Shown: piece by piece, positions 56,131 to 64,000 of the stretch
Layout: each line of letters begins with the position of its first letter
How positions within the stretch are numbered: position 1 is the stretch's first letter
Assembly (NCBI GenBank): GCA_003339415.1
Contig: PDHQ01000045.1
Span: 1 to 64,000, forward strand
Direction of reading: 5' to 3'
DNA: 64,000 nucleotides
DNA from: Ophiocordyceps camponoti-saundersi (nom. inval.)
Taxonomy: Eukaryota > Ascomycota > Sordariomycetes > Hypocreales > Ophiocordycipitaceae
Made by a program: the position numbers and the translations under genes
Notes under the pieces: generated by a model
The model's input: only the letters and a program-made list of their open reading frames with translations
Told to the model about the DNA's origin: nothing
Databases searched by the model: none

Positions 56131-56566
56131 GGCGAGACGGCACGCGAGTTGGTGTGGCTGGTTTTTCTCTCTCGATCAAAGCTTGGCCGACTGGGTAGGG
56201 TTTGATCAAGTGCCAGCGACGTTGCAGAGAAACCCCCCCCCCGGGACGGCTGGTTAGCGAGCGTAGGGAGGGGGTAAAAGGGGCCAAGTAGCAGCGGCAC
56301 TCTTCCTCGCTGAGACAGGACAGGAATGCGCAAAGCTGCCCACGTGTCGGCGTGGCAGCCACCTGAGCATCTCGAACCCACGAGATGGCATTGATTCTGA
56401 TGGAAGAGCTTGATTCTCGCATGGTGCTGATTCTGATTCCATACACATTCCGCCAGCCTCCTCTCTTCCTCCATGACATGGTGTATAAGAAGCAGACCGA
56501 GTGCTCCTCTCGGTCCTGTCATCTCCAGCATCAACAACAAGCACCAACCCAACAAAGACAGCAAAG
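56131..56566. promoter_or_regulatory. Divergent promoter region with TATA-like box before the Pro/Gly repeat gene
   Basis: The 436-bp region serves the alcohol dehydrogenase (minus) and the Pro/Gly repeat gene (plus). A TATA-like TATAAG lies at 56484-56489, about 80 bp before the ATG at 56567, followed by a CAACAACAAG-like leader. This arrangement fits a regulated fungal promoter. Confidence 0.45.
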
Positions 56567-57199
56567 ATGAAGGTTGAAGCCGTGACAGTGGCAGCCGCCT
56601 TTGCGGTCGGCTCCTTAGCCTCTCCCTCCTCCTGGTTCAAGCGTGACGTCCAGGCGCCTGCGGACAAGTCGACCTTTTGCTTGATCTTGCCCTCGATTTG
56701 CGGCCAGAACAAGCCTCCGGCTCCGCCGCCTACTCCTGATCCGACTCCCGATCCTTGCCCTCCGGGAGACCCTCGGCCCGAGTGCAACCCCACTCCCAAC
56801 CCTTGCCCGCCGGGCGACCCAAGTCCGTGGTGCAACCCCACCCCCGAACCTTGCCCACCGGGCGACACTAGTCCCGGGTGCTACCCCGGCCAGCAGTATC
56901 CGCCTCTTCCGGAGCCGCCAGTTATCAATTACGGAGGCCCCTACGGAGGCCGTGGCGGCGGAGGTCGCGGAAGGGGGGGCCGAGGTGGCCGTGGCCGTGG
57001 AGGTCGTGGCCGTGGCCGTGGCCGCGGAGGCGGAGGCGGGGGCCGTGGCCGTGGCTACGGAGGCGGCGGTGGTGGGGGCGGTGGTGGGGGCGGTGGCTAT
57101 GGAGGTGGTAACGGGGGTGACAACGGAGGCGGCAACGGGGGCGGCAACGGGGGCGGCAACGGAGGCGGCAACGGAGGCGGTGGGGATGATAGCTATTAG
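56567..57199 (+). CDS. Secreted Pro/Cys-repeat and Gly-rich protein of unknown function
   Basis: I do not recognise a family. The 210-aa intronless frame begins with a probable signal peptide (MKVEAVTVAAAFAVGSLAS), then SWFKRDV with a possible KR processing site, then FCLILPSICGQN with two cysteines. A proline region follows with three repeats of the form NPTPxPCPPGDPxPxCN (about residues 60-105), each with two Cys. After PPVINYGGPYGG come Arg-Gly repeats (RGRGGRGGRGRGGRGRGRGR) and then almost pure Gly with Asn (GGGNGG units), ending DDSY. A structural cell-wall or matrix protein would fit, but so would an effector. Base composition is strongly GC-rich because of the Gly codons. The tail repeat is likely prone to length change. 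Confidence 0.75.
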   Translation: MKVEAVTVAAAFAVGSLASPSSWFKRDVQAPADKSTFCLILPSICGQNKPPAPPPTPDPTPDPCPPGDPRPECNPTPNPCPPGDPSPWCNPTPEPCPPGDTSPGCYPGQQYPPLPEPPVINYGGPYGGRGGGGRGRGGRGGRGRGGRGRGRGRGGGGGGRGRGYGGGGGGGGGGGGGYGGGNGGDNGGGNGGGNGGGNGGGNGGGGDDSY

Positions 57200-57617
57200 G
57201 CTGGTCTCTTCTTTCTTGGGCGAACTTTTCTCTGTCCACTGCGCATCGACGATACGGAAGGATACAAAAACGTTGGATTCAAAGCAGAAATTGGTGTTGC
57301 AGAATGAAAACGCAAAGGGGCTTTTTATCTTGGCCACGAGCGACTATCCTAGTAGACATGTTGACCTCTCAGACCCCCTTGTGAACCTTATCATTTGAGC
57401 TCGTCTGCATCATCATATTAGAGTGTGAATATAGTATGATGACACCGTCTATGCATCACTTCGGTTACACGGACGTTGTGTCGCTGGTTGCGCCCTCGGA
57501 CTGGCACTGCCGACTCTCCGATATCATGGCGAAGTTTCCGCCAATGTGCATGTATAGGGACCTACCTCTCCCATCGTGAAAGATCTGGCCCTCCATCTCC
57601 TTTGAGAGCTCACGATC
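57200..57617. other. Intergenic region between the Pro/Gly repeat gene and the aminopeptidase
   Basis: About 420 bp. It has AT-rich 3' UTR-like sequence and no supported gene; the frames open here are unconserved. Confidence 0.35.
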
Positions 57618-58769
57618 ATGTCCCATCATAAGCCGTCCGGCCGCGGCCGCGCCCGGGAGGTGCTCCCGCAACTTTACCTCGGAAAGTTCTCCACTGGGAC
57701 GCTCAACTCCATCACCGACGTGCCCGGCGTGTTGGCGCACACACAGTCGTTGCAGCCCGACAGCGATGTCAATACCGGCGTCACGGTGATCCTGCCAAGA
57801 AAAGACTGGCTGCAGCATGCATGCTTTGCTGGCGTCTTTCGATTTAACGGTTGCGGCGAGATGACGGGCGCCCATTGGATCAACGAGACGGGCATCCTCT
57901 GCTCGCCCATCGTCATCACCGCAACCTCGTCTGTCGGCGAGGGTTACCGCGGCGTTATGGAGCTCCTGTATAGACGCTACCGCAAAGACGCCGAAGACCT
58001 TTTCATGTTTCCTCTCATCGCCGAGACGTACGATGGCTTCCTCAGTGATGCGGGTCGTTTCGCCGTGACGCCCAAGCACGTCATCAACGGCATCGACTCC
58101 GCATCAGGTAAAGCCGTTCCCGAGGGCAACACGGGAGGCGGCACCGGCATGATCTGCCACCGCTGGAAGGGCGGTACCGGCTCCAGCAGTCGCATCGTCC
58201 ACGGCTCTGCCGCCGCTTACACCATCGGAGTCCTGGTCCAGGCCAATTACGGCAACAAGGAGGACCTCCGTATCGGCGGTATTCACATCGGCCGCCTGCT
58301 CGAGGAAAGGCACGAGCAACGCCGCAACTCGGGGCAAGAGCCTCGAAAAGATGGCAGCATTATCATCGTCATCGCCACCGACGCGCCGCTGCTACCGATC
58401 CAGCTGCAGAGATTGGCTCGGCGAGCGACGGTTGGGTTGGCCAGGGTGGGTGGCCACGGCCATAACAACTCGGGCGACATCTTTCTCGCCTTTTCGACGG
58501 CAAACAAGGTACCGATGCAAATCATGCCACCCGAAGGGACTGCCGATCCGGATGCGCCTCACCCTCGGACCGTCGAGATGACGGACAACGATTCTATCAA
58601 TAATCTTTTCAACGCCGCGGCCGACGCTGTCGAGGAGGCCATTTATAACGCCATGTTTATGGCTGAGACCATGACAGGCTACAAGGGCAGGACGATTGAA
58701 GCTCTTGACCTGGAAAAGGTCAAGAAGATTTTCGCCGGACGTGATGGGGCAGTTCGTTCGTTGTTGTAA
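57618..58769 (+). CDS. DmpA/S58-family aminopeptidase (P1 family)
   Basis: The DmpA family are self-processing N-terminal nucleophile aminopeptidases, best known in bacteria, that act on small peptides or beta-amino-acid peptides. This single-exon frame gives 383 aa. Conserved parts are NSITDVPGVLAHTQSL, NTGVTVILPRKDWLQHACF, GFNGCGEMTG-like FRFNGCGEMTGAHW, TGGGTGMICHRWKGGTG and the cleavage/nucleophile region KDGSIIIVIATDAPLLPIQL, where self-cleavage would occur before the Ser after Gly. The second half has RRATVGLARVGGHGHNNSGD and DSINNLFNAAADAVEEAIYNAM. There is no signal peptide. Absence of introns, unlike most neighbours, is worth noting, and the family could have come from bacteria. The start is the first ATG; it gives a complete domain. 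Confidence 0.9.
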   Translation: MSHHKPSGRGRAREVLPQLYLGKFSTGTLNSITDVPGVLAHTQSLQPDSDVNTGVTVILPRKDWLQHACFAGVFRFNGCGEMTGAHWINETGILCSPIVITATSSVGEGYRGVMELLYRRYRKDAEDLFMFPLIAETYDGFLSDAGRFAVTPKHVINGIDSASGKAVPEGNTGGGTGMICHRWKGGTGSSSRIVHGSAAAYTIGVLVQANYGNKEDLRIGGIHIGRLLEERHEQRRNSGQEPRKDGSIIIVIATDAPLLPIQLQRLARRATVGLARVGGHGHNNSGDIFLAFSTANKVPMQIMPPEGTADPDAPHPRTVEMTDNDSINNLFNAAADAVEEAIYNAMFMAETMTGYKGRTIEALDLEKVKKIFAGRDGAVRSLL

Positions 58770-59294
58770 CAGGTTCCTTAGAATACCTACTATCAAGTAG
58801 ACGAAGATGAAGAAGAAGAAGAAGAAGAAGAAGAAGATGATGATGATGATGATGATAACGATGATGATGAACAAGACAGCAGAATGACTGTCTACCGCCG
58901 CTGCACGCACCGGAATTATTTCCAGCTGTGGCTCAACTTCCCTTGTACAGACACCTGGGTCCTAGGTACTGCTATCAGGTGTGGCTAAGCTGTAGCAATA
59001 TCTCCACACCTCCCTGCAGCAGCCATTGTCCCAGCTGACACGTGCCCCGTGATTTACCCGATTTCGAGCACCCCTCCCGCCCATACCTCTGACGGCATTT
59101 CGAGATACTTCCTAGTGGAGCCTCCCCCAGAGACCAGACCACACTTCCATCATCATCACACCTCTTCAGCCTTGCCGTTCGCCCTCCGACCACGAGCCTC
59201 TTTGCATGCTCACGCCACCGAAATGATGCTGCAGCACGTCGCCTCGTCCAATATCATCGCTTCTTCATGAAAACCTTTCCGACGGGACGCTTCC
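58770..59294. other. Intergenic region with AAG/GAT microsatellite and SEC3 promoter
   Basis: It contains (AAG)n at 58810-58837 joined to (GAT)n at 58837-58856, the E-box core CACGTG at 59039-59044 (about 250 bp before the SEC3 ATG) and a CATCATCATCAC stretch near 59149-59160. No other gene is supported. Confidence 0.5.
58810..58856. repeat. (AAG)n-(GAT)n compound trinucleotide microsatellite
   Basis: AAG units at 58810-58837 pass directly into GAT units to 58856, just downstream of the aminopeptidase stop. Confidence 0.9.
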
Positions 59295-62200
59295 ATGGAC
59301 CGCGTGAACGGAGCCGGCGTCACCTCGGCCGCCGCCTCGCGGGCTGAGCGTTTCGAGGATGAAAAGCGCCGCATCATTGAAAGCTGCTTCAGCAAGAGGG
59401 AGCCCGACGGCTCGCGTACGTCTCTCTGTCATGATTCTTCAGAGGCAGCTAAACTGTCACGGCTGCGTGTCGGAACCTCGAAAGGCTGCAGCGTGGCTTT
59501 CGAATCTCCGGGAGGAAAAAAAATATGAAAAGATGCTGACCAGCGCCTTTCCACGCAGTCATCGAGACATACATCACACATATCCGCATTACCGAGTACT
59601 CCCAACATCCCTCATCGCCACCACCTCCCGAAGCACGAACCGCCGAGTCGGAGAAGCCACGCATCATCATTGTGGCCGTACGCAGATCGGGCCGCGTGCG
59701 CATGCACAAGTCCAAGGAGAATGCCTCCGGCACTTTCTCCATAGGAAAAACCTGGAACCTCGATGACCTCAGCCAAATTGAGTCCTTTACCGGCCCTCAG
59801 GTCGGGCCCAGCTACCGCGAATGGGCCGGTGACACGGGTTTTATCGTCACTCTGGGAAAACCCTACTTCTGGCAGGCACAGACAGACAAGGAAAAGAAGT
59901 TCTTCGTCGCCAGCCTGATCAAAATATTCGGTAAATACACGGGCGGAAAGGTCCCCGAGCTGACGGGCTTCGATCAGAGAGAGCTGGATCAGGTCCTTGG
60001 AGCTGGGGGGCGTCGTCCTACTGTTTCCTCGGCCAGATCGCCAGGCGTCGAATCGGCTGTCTCGTCGGTGGCATCGCCTTCTGCCCTTGTGCCTACACCC
60101 ACATTGGGCACACCTGAACCGTCGCGGCTTCAGAAGGCTTCGGCCTCTCGACCGCTGTTGAACGGAACCGGCTCCCCCGCTCCAAGCTCCGAGTCCGTTT
60201 CCTCAAGGGACCGAGTAGCTGCGTCGCGTTGGGCCGCTCAGACCGACAAGAGTCAGGAAGCAGAAGCGAACTCTGTGGCCCACAGGCGCGATGATGCCGG
60301 CCGAACGTCCCGCTCTCGCAATGGCTTTTATGGCGCGGGCGCATCAGCACGATACGGCGAGCCGCGTGGGTCGCCGGAGCAGCCTCAGGATGTCCCGGCA
60401 CGTCCCCCTTCGGCGCACCCAGACGAGCGGCCGCCTCCCGAGAGGCGAAGACCCCCCATGGATCCGACTCGTCCTCAGGATCGGGACCTCGTCCCTCCAC
60501 CACTGGTGAGCCCCAATATTGCGAGAGAGCCCATCCCGCCGCTTCCTAAGAACACCGAACGCTTGTCCAATGGCAAGGGCAACGGTCCCGGTGGGCCTTT
60601 GGGTGCGAGCAGGAATCAGGATGCTGGGGAACGCGTTGTGGTAGCCTCGAGTACTAACACGAGGGAGGTGTCTCCCAAGTCAGACCCGATCCGCGGCGCC
60701 AAGGGAGCTTCGACCTCGTCCGCCGCCGAGGCCCTTTCGCCGACAGAGCTATCTCTTTCTCCGGACCCCCCCGAGCAGGACGAATCTCGACCTGGGCTTG
60801 GTCCCATGATCAAGGCAAAACGGTCCAAGGGAGACATCGCCGGCGCTCTCTGGAAGGCGGCCTCGGCAGCCACTGCTTTTCGTCCACGTCCCGGCGGTGC
60901 AGGAGATCGCCTACGCCAGACACAGAGCAGGGGAGATGGTCCTGATGGTATTACGAGTGTGGTGCCGGCTCCGTCACGGCCAGTGTCTCGCGACCCGAGA
61001 TCGGATTCCACGGAGGCGCCGAAGCTAATGGATCACCGTGACTCGAACGATGTCAAGGCTGATGATCCGACGGTGCATGTCAGCCGGTCAGCAAGCGCCC
61101 AGCCGTCGCCGAACGATGAGAAAAGTAAACAGGTCAAGAAAGAGGAAAAGAAACAGGAACAGCCTGCGCGATCGGTGGTCGCCGGCAACGACGTCAAGTA
61201 CCTCCAATCACTCGGCATCGACCCCAGCATTCTGGACGGTAGAAGCGAGGAGTTTGGAAAGTGGTTGGACCATTTTGGTTGGGTTCCTGGTCAACAGATG
61301 CGCACGCAGACCATGGACGACATCAAGACGGACATTGAACGGGAGCTCAACAAGGCACAGGCCGGCGGCTGGCTTGCTCGATTTCAAGAAGAGGACGAGA
61401 GGGTGGATGCCATCAAGCGAGGCATCGATTTGGCCATCTCTGAATGTGACGAAATGGACAATCTGCTGACCTTGTATGCCGTCGAGCTATCGGTAAGTTA
61501 CACCGTACGTAAGGCTTTGGACGACAAGGCGACTCACTGGCCTTCTCGCAGACGCTTTCCGAAGACATTTCGTACATCGAGGCCCAGGGCCAAGGACTAC
61601 AGGTGCAGACGGCCAACCAGAAGCTCCTCCGACGAGAGCTCGAATCCCTCCTCGAGACGTGCGCTATTACGTCCAACGACCTCGAGGCACTGCAGATCGC
61701 TCCTCTGGAGAAGACGCGCGGGCTCGAGGATGTCGAGTTGGCACTGGTGACGCTCTTCAGAGCCATGACGAAGATGGATCCGACGCTCGGGGGCCACGAG
61801 GCTGCGCAGACGGCGGTCGATGCCAAAGGCGGTGACTCGGACCAGACTCTCGGACTCAATAGCGACTACGGCAACATGAGAATCGTGCAGGAGAAGAAGC
61901 AGATGTACATGCAAGAGAGCGCCCGCTTCATGCGGCGGCTCATCGACTTCATGAAACAACACTTCAGCGAGGCCTTTTCCGAGACGCAGCGGTGTCTGGA
62001 CGGAGCCACTTCGAACGCGTCCAGCTACGACGCCGGCAGGGACCTGCTGTGGCGGTACAGCCCGCTAATGCTCTATGCAAGGGACGTCGACCTGAAGAGC
62101 TGGAATCGGCTGCTCCAGATCTATCAGGACAAGAGCCACCCGCTGTACATGGGCCAGATTCAGAACGCGGTGGCCGTCTTGCGGCGTAACGCACGGAAGC

Positions 62201-63670
62201 TGACGGGCGAAGAGGCCGACCTGCTCTTCTCGTCGCAGCTGGAGAAGCATCAGGAGGGCGGTGTGGCGACGACTGCGCGCAAGCTGACGGTTAAGAGGAG
62301 CCAGACGCTGGCCAGGGCGCTGCGGTCGCCGCTGGACGGGCGAACAGCCTCGACAACGACGGTAGACAAGGCGAATCGCGAAGGCGGGTGCCACTCATAC
62401 GAGGTCTTCTCCAGCGTGCTGGACGAGGTGCTGCCACTGGTCGAGATGGAGCAGAACTTCATCATCGACTTTTTCCACGCGACGACGCTGGAGCAGGTCG
62501 ATTTCCCGGACGCGGTGGCGGCATGCCCGCCTCGCGATCGGCGAGGGGGCGACCTCAGGCGGCATCGTCTCATGGAGCCGGACCGCGAGCTGGCGAGGCG
62601 GGTTACGCGCTCTATGGAAGTGATATTCGCCTTCCTCGAGTCGGAGCTGCAGAGGCTGATGGATTGGGTGCTGGGACAAGATGCTCTGTAAGCCCACCGT
62701 TCTGTCGTTCTCTTCCCTCCCTATTTCCCCCCCCCTCGGTTAACACGGAAGCAGGCAAGGAGTGGGCGTGCTGGCGGTGCTGGAGAAGAAGCTGCTGGAA
62801 ATGAGCCGGTCGAACCAGGAGTATGTCAACACGCTGCTCCAGAAGCTGCACGGGGTGCTAGAAGGACGATTTAGGAAGTTTGTGGACGAGCAGATCCGTG
62901 CAATCGAGGAGACCAAGGTCAAGGTCAACAAGCGCAAAGGCGTCATCTCGTTCATCCGCGTGTTTCCCGGGTTCTCGGCTGCCATCGAGAGCATGATGGT
63001 GGGACAGGAGGCCAACATGGCGTTGAGGCGGACGGTGGACCGCGAGTACGAGCGGATCCTCAAGTCCATGTTCGACTCGCTCATGGTGATTGCGCGGGAG
63101 CACCCGACTGTGACGGTGACGAGCGGAGGGGCGGACCCGGAGGACAAGGAGGCTCTCAACTTTCACATTCTGCTCATCGAAAACATGAATCACTTCATGG
63201 AGGAAACGGATACGCGCGGGCTGGAGCTGCTGGAGGAGTGGAAAGAGCAGGCCAAGTCGACATATCACGAGCACATGGGCCTCTACATCAACGCGGTGAT
63301 GCGGCGGCCGCTGGGTAAGCTCCTGGACCAGCTGGAGAATATCGAGGCGCAGCTGCAGATGGGGAAGCTGGGCGAGGCCATTGCGCGGCAGCCGTCCAAC
63401 AGCAGCGCGACATTTAATAAGGTACTGGGCTCGTACGAGGCCAAAGAGGTGCGCAAGGGGATCGAGGCGCTGCGGAAGCGGGTGGAGAAGCATTTTGGCG
63501 ACGCCGATGACCCGGGCCTGAGCCGAGGGCTGGTGCTCAAGGTGACGCGCGAGTGCGAGGTCTTTTACGGCCAGGTCGAGAGTCGGATAGGGCGGGTGAC
63601 GACTGAGGTGTACGGGGGAGAGGTGCCGTACGAGTGGCCGCGAGCGGAGGTCAAGGCAGCCTTCCGCTGA
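59295..63670 (+). CDS. SEC3: Exocyst complex component Sec3
   Basis: Sec3 is the exocyst landmark subunit that binds PI(4,5)P2 and Rho GTPases at sites of polarised secretion, such as hyphal tips. Exons are 59295-59415, 59559-61492, 61552-62687 and 62755-63670 (1368 aa). The first exon, MDRVNGAGVTSAAASRAERFEDEKRR by sense, leads across a 143-bp intron to the PH-like lipid-binding domain (about 41-185: IETYITHIRITEYSQ, IIIVAVRRSGRVRMHK, KPYFWQAQTDKEKKFFV). A long disordered Pro/Ser-rich linker (190-580) follows, then VKYLQSLGIDPSILDG, a coiled coil, and the Sec3 C-terminal helical-rod region from about residue 690 to the end (SEDISYIEAQGQGLQVQ, FSEAFSETQRC, SRSNQEYVNTLLQKLHG). All four exons are in frame and the stop is in the window. 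Confidence 0.96.
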
Positions 63671-64000
63671 GGCTTAGGGATGATGGGATGATTTCATGTC
63701 GAAGGGGAGGTTTGTATTTGGATCTCTGCATGTGGCTTTTTCTCTCTCATGCATGTGACTATCGAACGGGTGTGGTGGATTCAGGGGAAAGGGGGGGAGG
63801 ACGGATATGGGGAATTCAGGGGTATGGAATAGGGGGGGTCTGGTTCGTGGATTTGTGATGAAGATCACGTGAACTGCTCCGCGACGCGTGTTAAGCTCTA
63901 AAAGCTGTAGCTCTTTGACGCGTCTCTGTGTATCCGTTATCGGACATGGTATCTACACGTGGTTTTTAACCTACCTACCTTCCTAGATAGTTATGCGCAC
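63671..64000. other. Downstream of SEC3 to the window end
   Basis: This contains the SEC3 3' UTR and the start of an intergenic region with the palindrome TCACGTGA at 63865-63872 and CTACCTACCTTCC near 63970-63983. It could be the promoter of a gene beyond the window. Confidence 0.4.

Overview
This window comes from the nuclear genome of a filamentous ascomycete (Pezizomycotina, most likely a sordariomycete; a hypocrealean is my best guess from the gene set, but it cannot be proven here). The evidence is short GT..AG introns of about 50-145 bp with CTGAC/CTAAC-type branch sites, fungal gene families (ERG13, NCR1, fungal PEX14/PEX11, HET domain, 7TM-RGS, GH47, proteinase K-like subtilase), and an AT-rich block with the C-to-T/G-to-A pattern of repeat-induced point mutation (RIP). 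Gene order is mixed, without operons. All gene models below were spliced by hand from reading-frame continuity, splice sites and family conservation.

Layout. 1-3422 is a RIP-degraded Ty3/Gypsy LTR retrotransposon on the minus strand. Its reverse transcriptase frame is broken near position 120-125 by the end of a second, palindrome-rich element. From 3423 on the DNA is normal gene-bearing sequence: ERG13 (+), an HSL-type esterase (-), PEX14 (-), NDC80 (+), a half-size ABCG transporter (-), SNU13 (+), a NAPE-PLD-like metallo-beta-lactamase-fold hydrolase (+), a secreted GH47 mannosidase (-), RAD10/ERCC1 (-), a proline-rich unknown (-), a secreted subtilase (-), an enolase-superfamily sugar-acid dehydratase (+), a HET-domain protein (+), a 7TM-RGS protein (+), GPI18 (+), a YTH-domain m6A-reader-type protein (+), NCR1/NPC1 (-), a secreted M14 carboxypeptidase (-), a CUE2-like SMR nuclease (+), PEX11 (-), the complex I 51-kDa subunit (-), dynactin p27 (+), an ADHFE1/HOT-type iron alcohol dehydrogenase (-), a secreted Pro/Gly repeat protein (+), a DmpA-type aminopeptidase (+) and exocyst SEC3 (+).

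How they fit together. Most genes are conserved housekeeping functions: sterol synthesis and transport (ERG13, NCR1), peroxisome biogenesis (PEX14, PEX11), kinetochore and dynein (NDC80, DCTN6), secretion (SEC3, GPI18), RNA (SNU13, YTH, CUE2), repair (RAD10) and respiration (complex I). The accessory part is a set of secreted or recognition proteins (subtilase, carboxypeptidase, GH47, Pro/Gly repeat protein, HET). I see no biosynthetic cluster, CRISPR, tRNA, rRNA or origin. Two 10-N assembly gaps (33491-33500 and 53428-53437) are bordered by artificial-looking homopolymers.

The most noteworthy points are a 7-nucleotide microexon that PEX14 needs to restore its conserved N-terminal motif, the still readable Gypsy gag and RT frames under RIP with a nested insertion, a repeated TCACGTGA/CACGTG palindrome about 200-280 bp upstream of several start codons, and a repeat-built secreted Cys/Pro/Gly protein with no family I recognise. 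I did not find a clear candidate for an entirely new multi-gene system.
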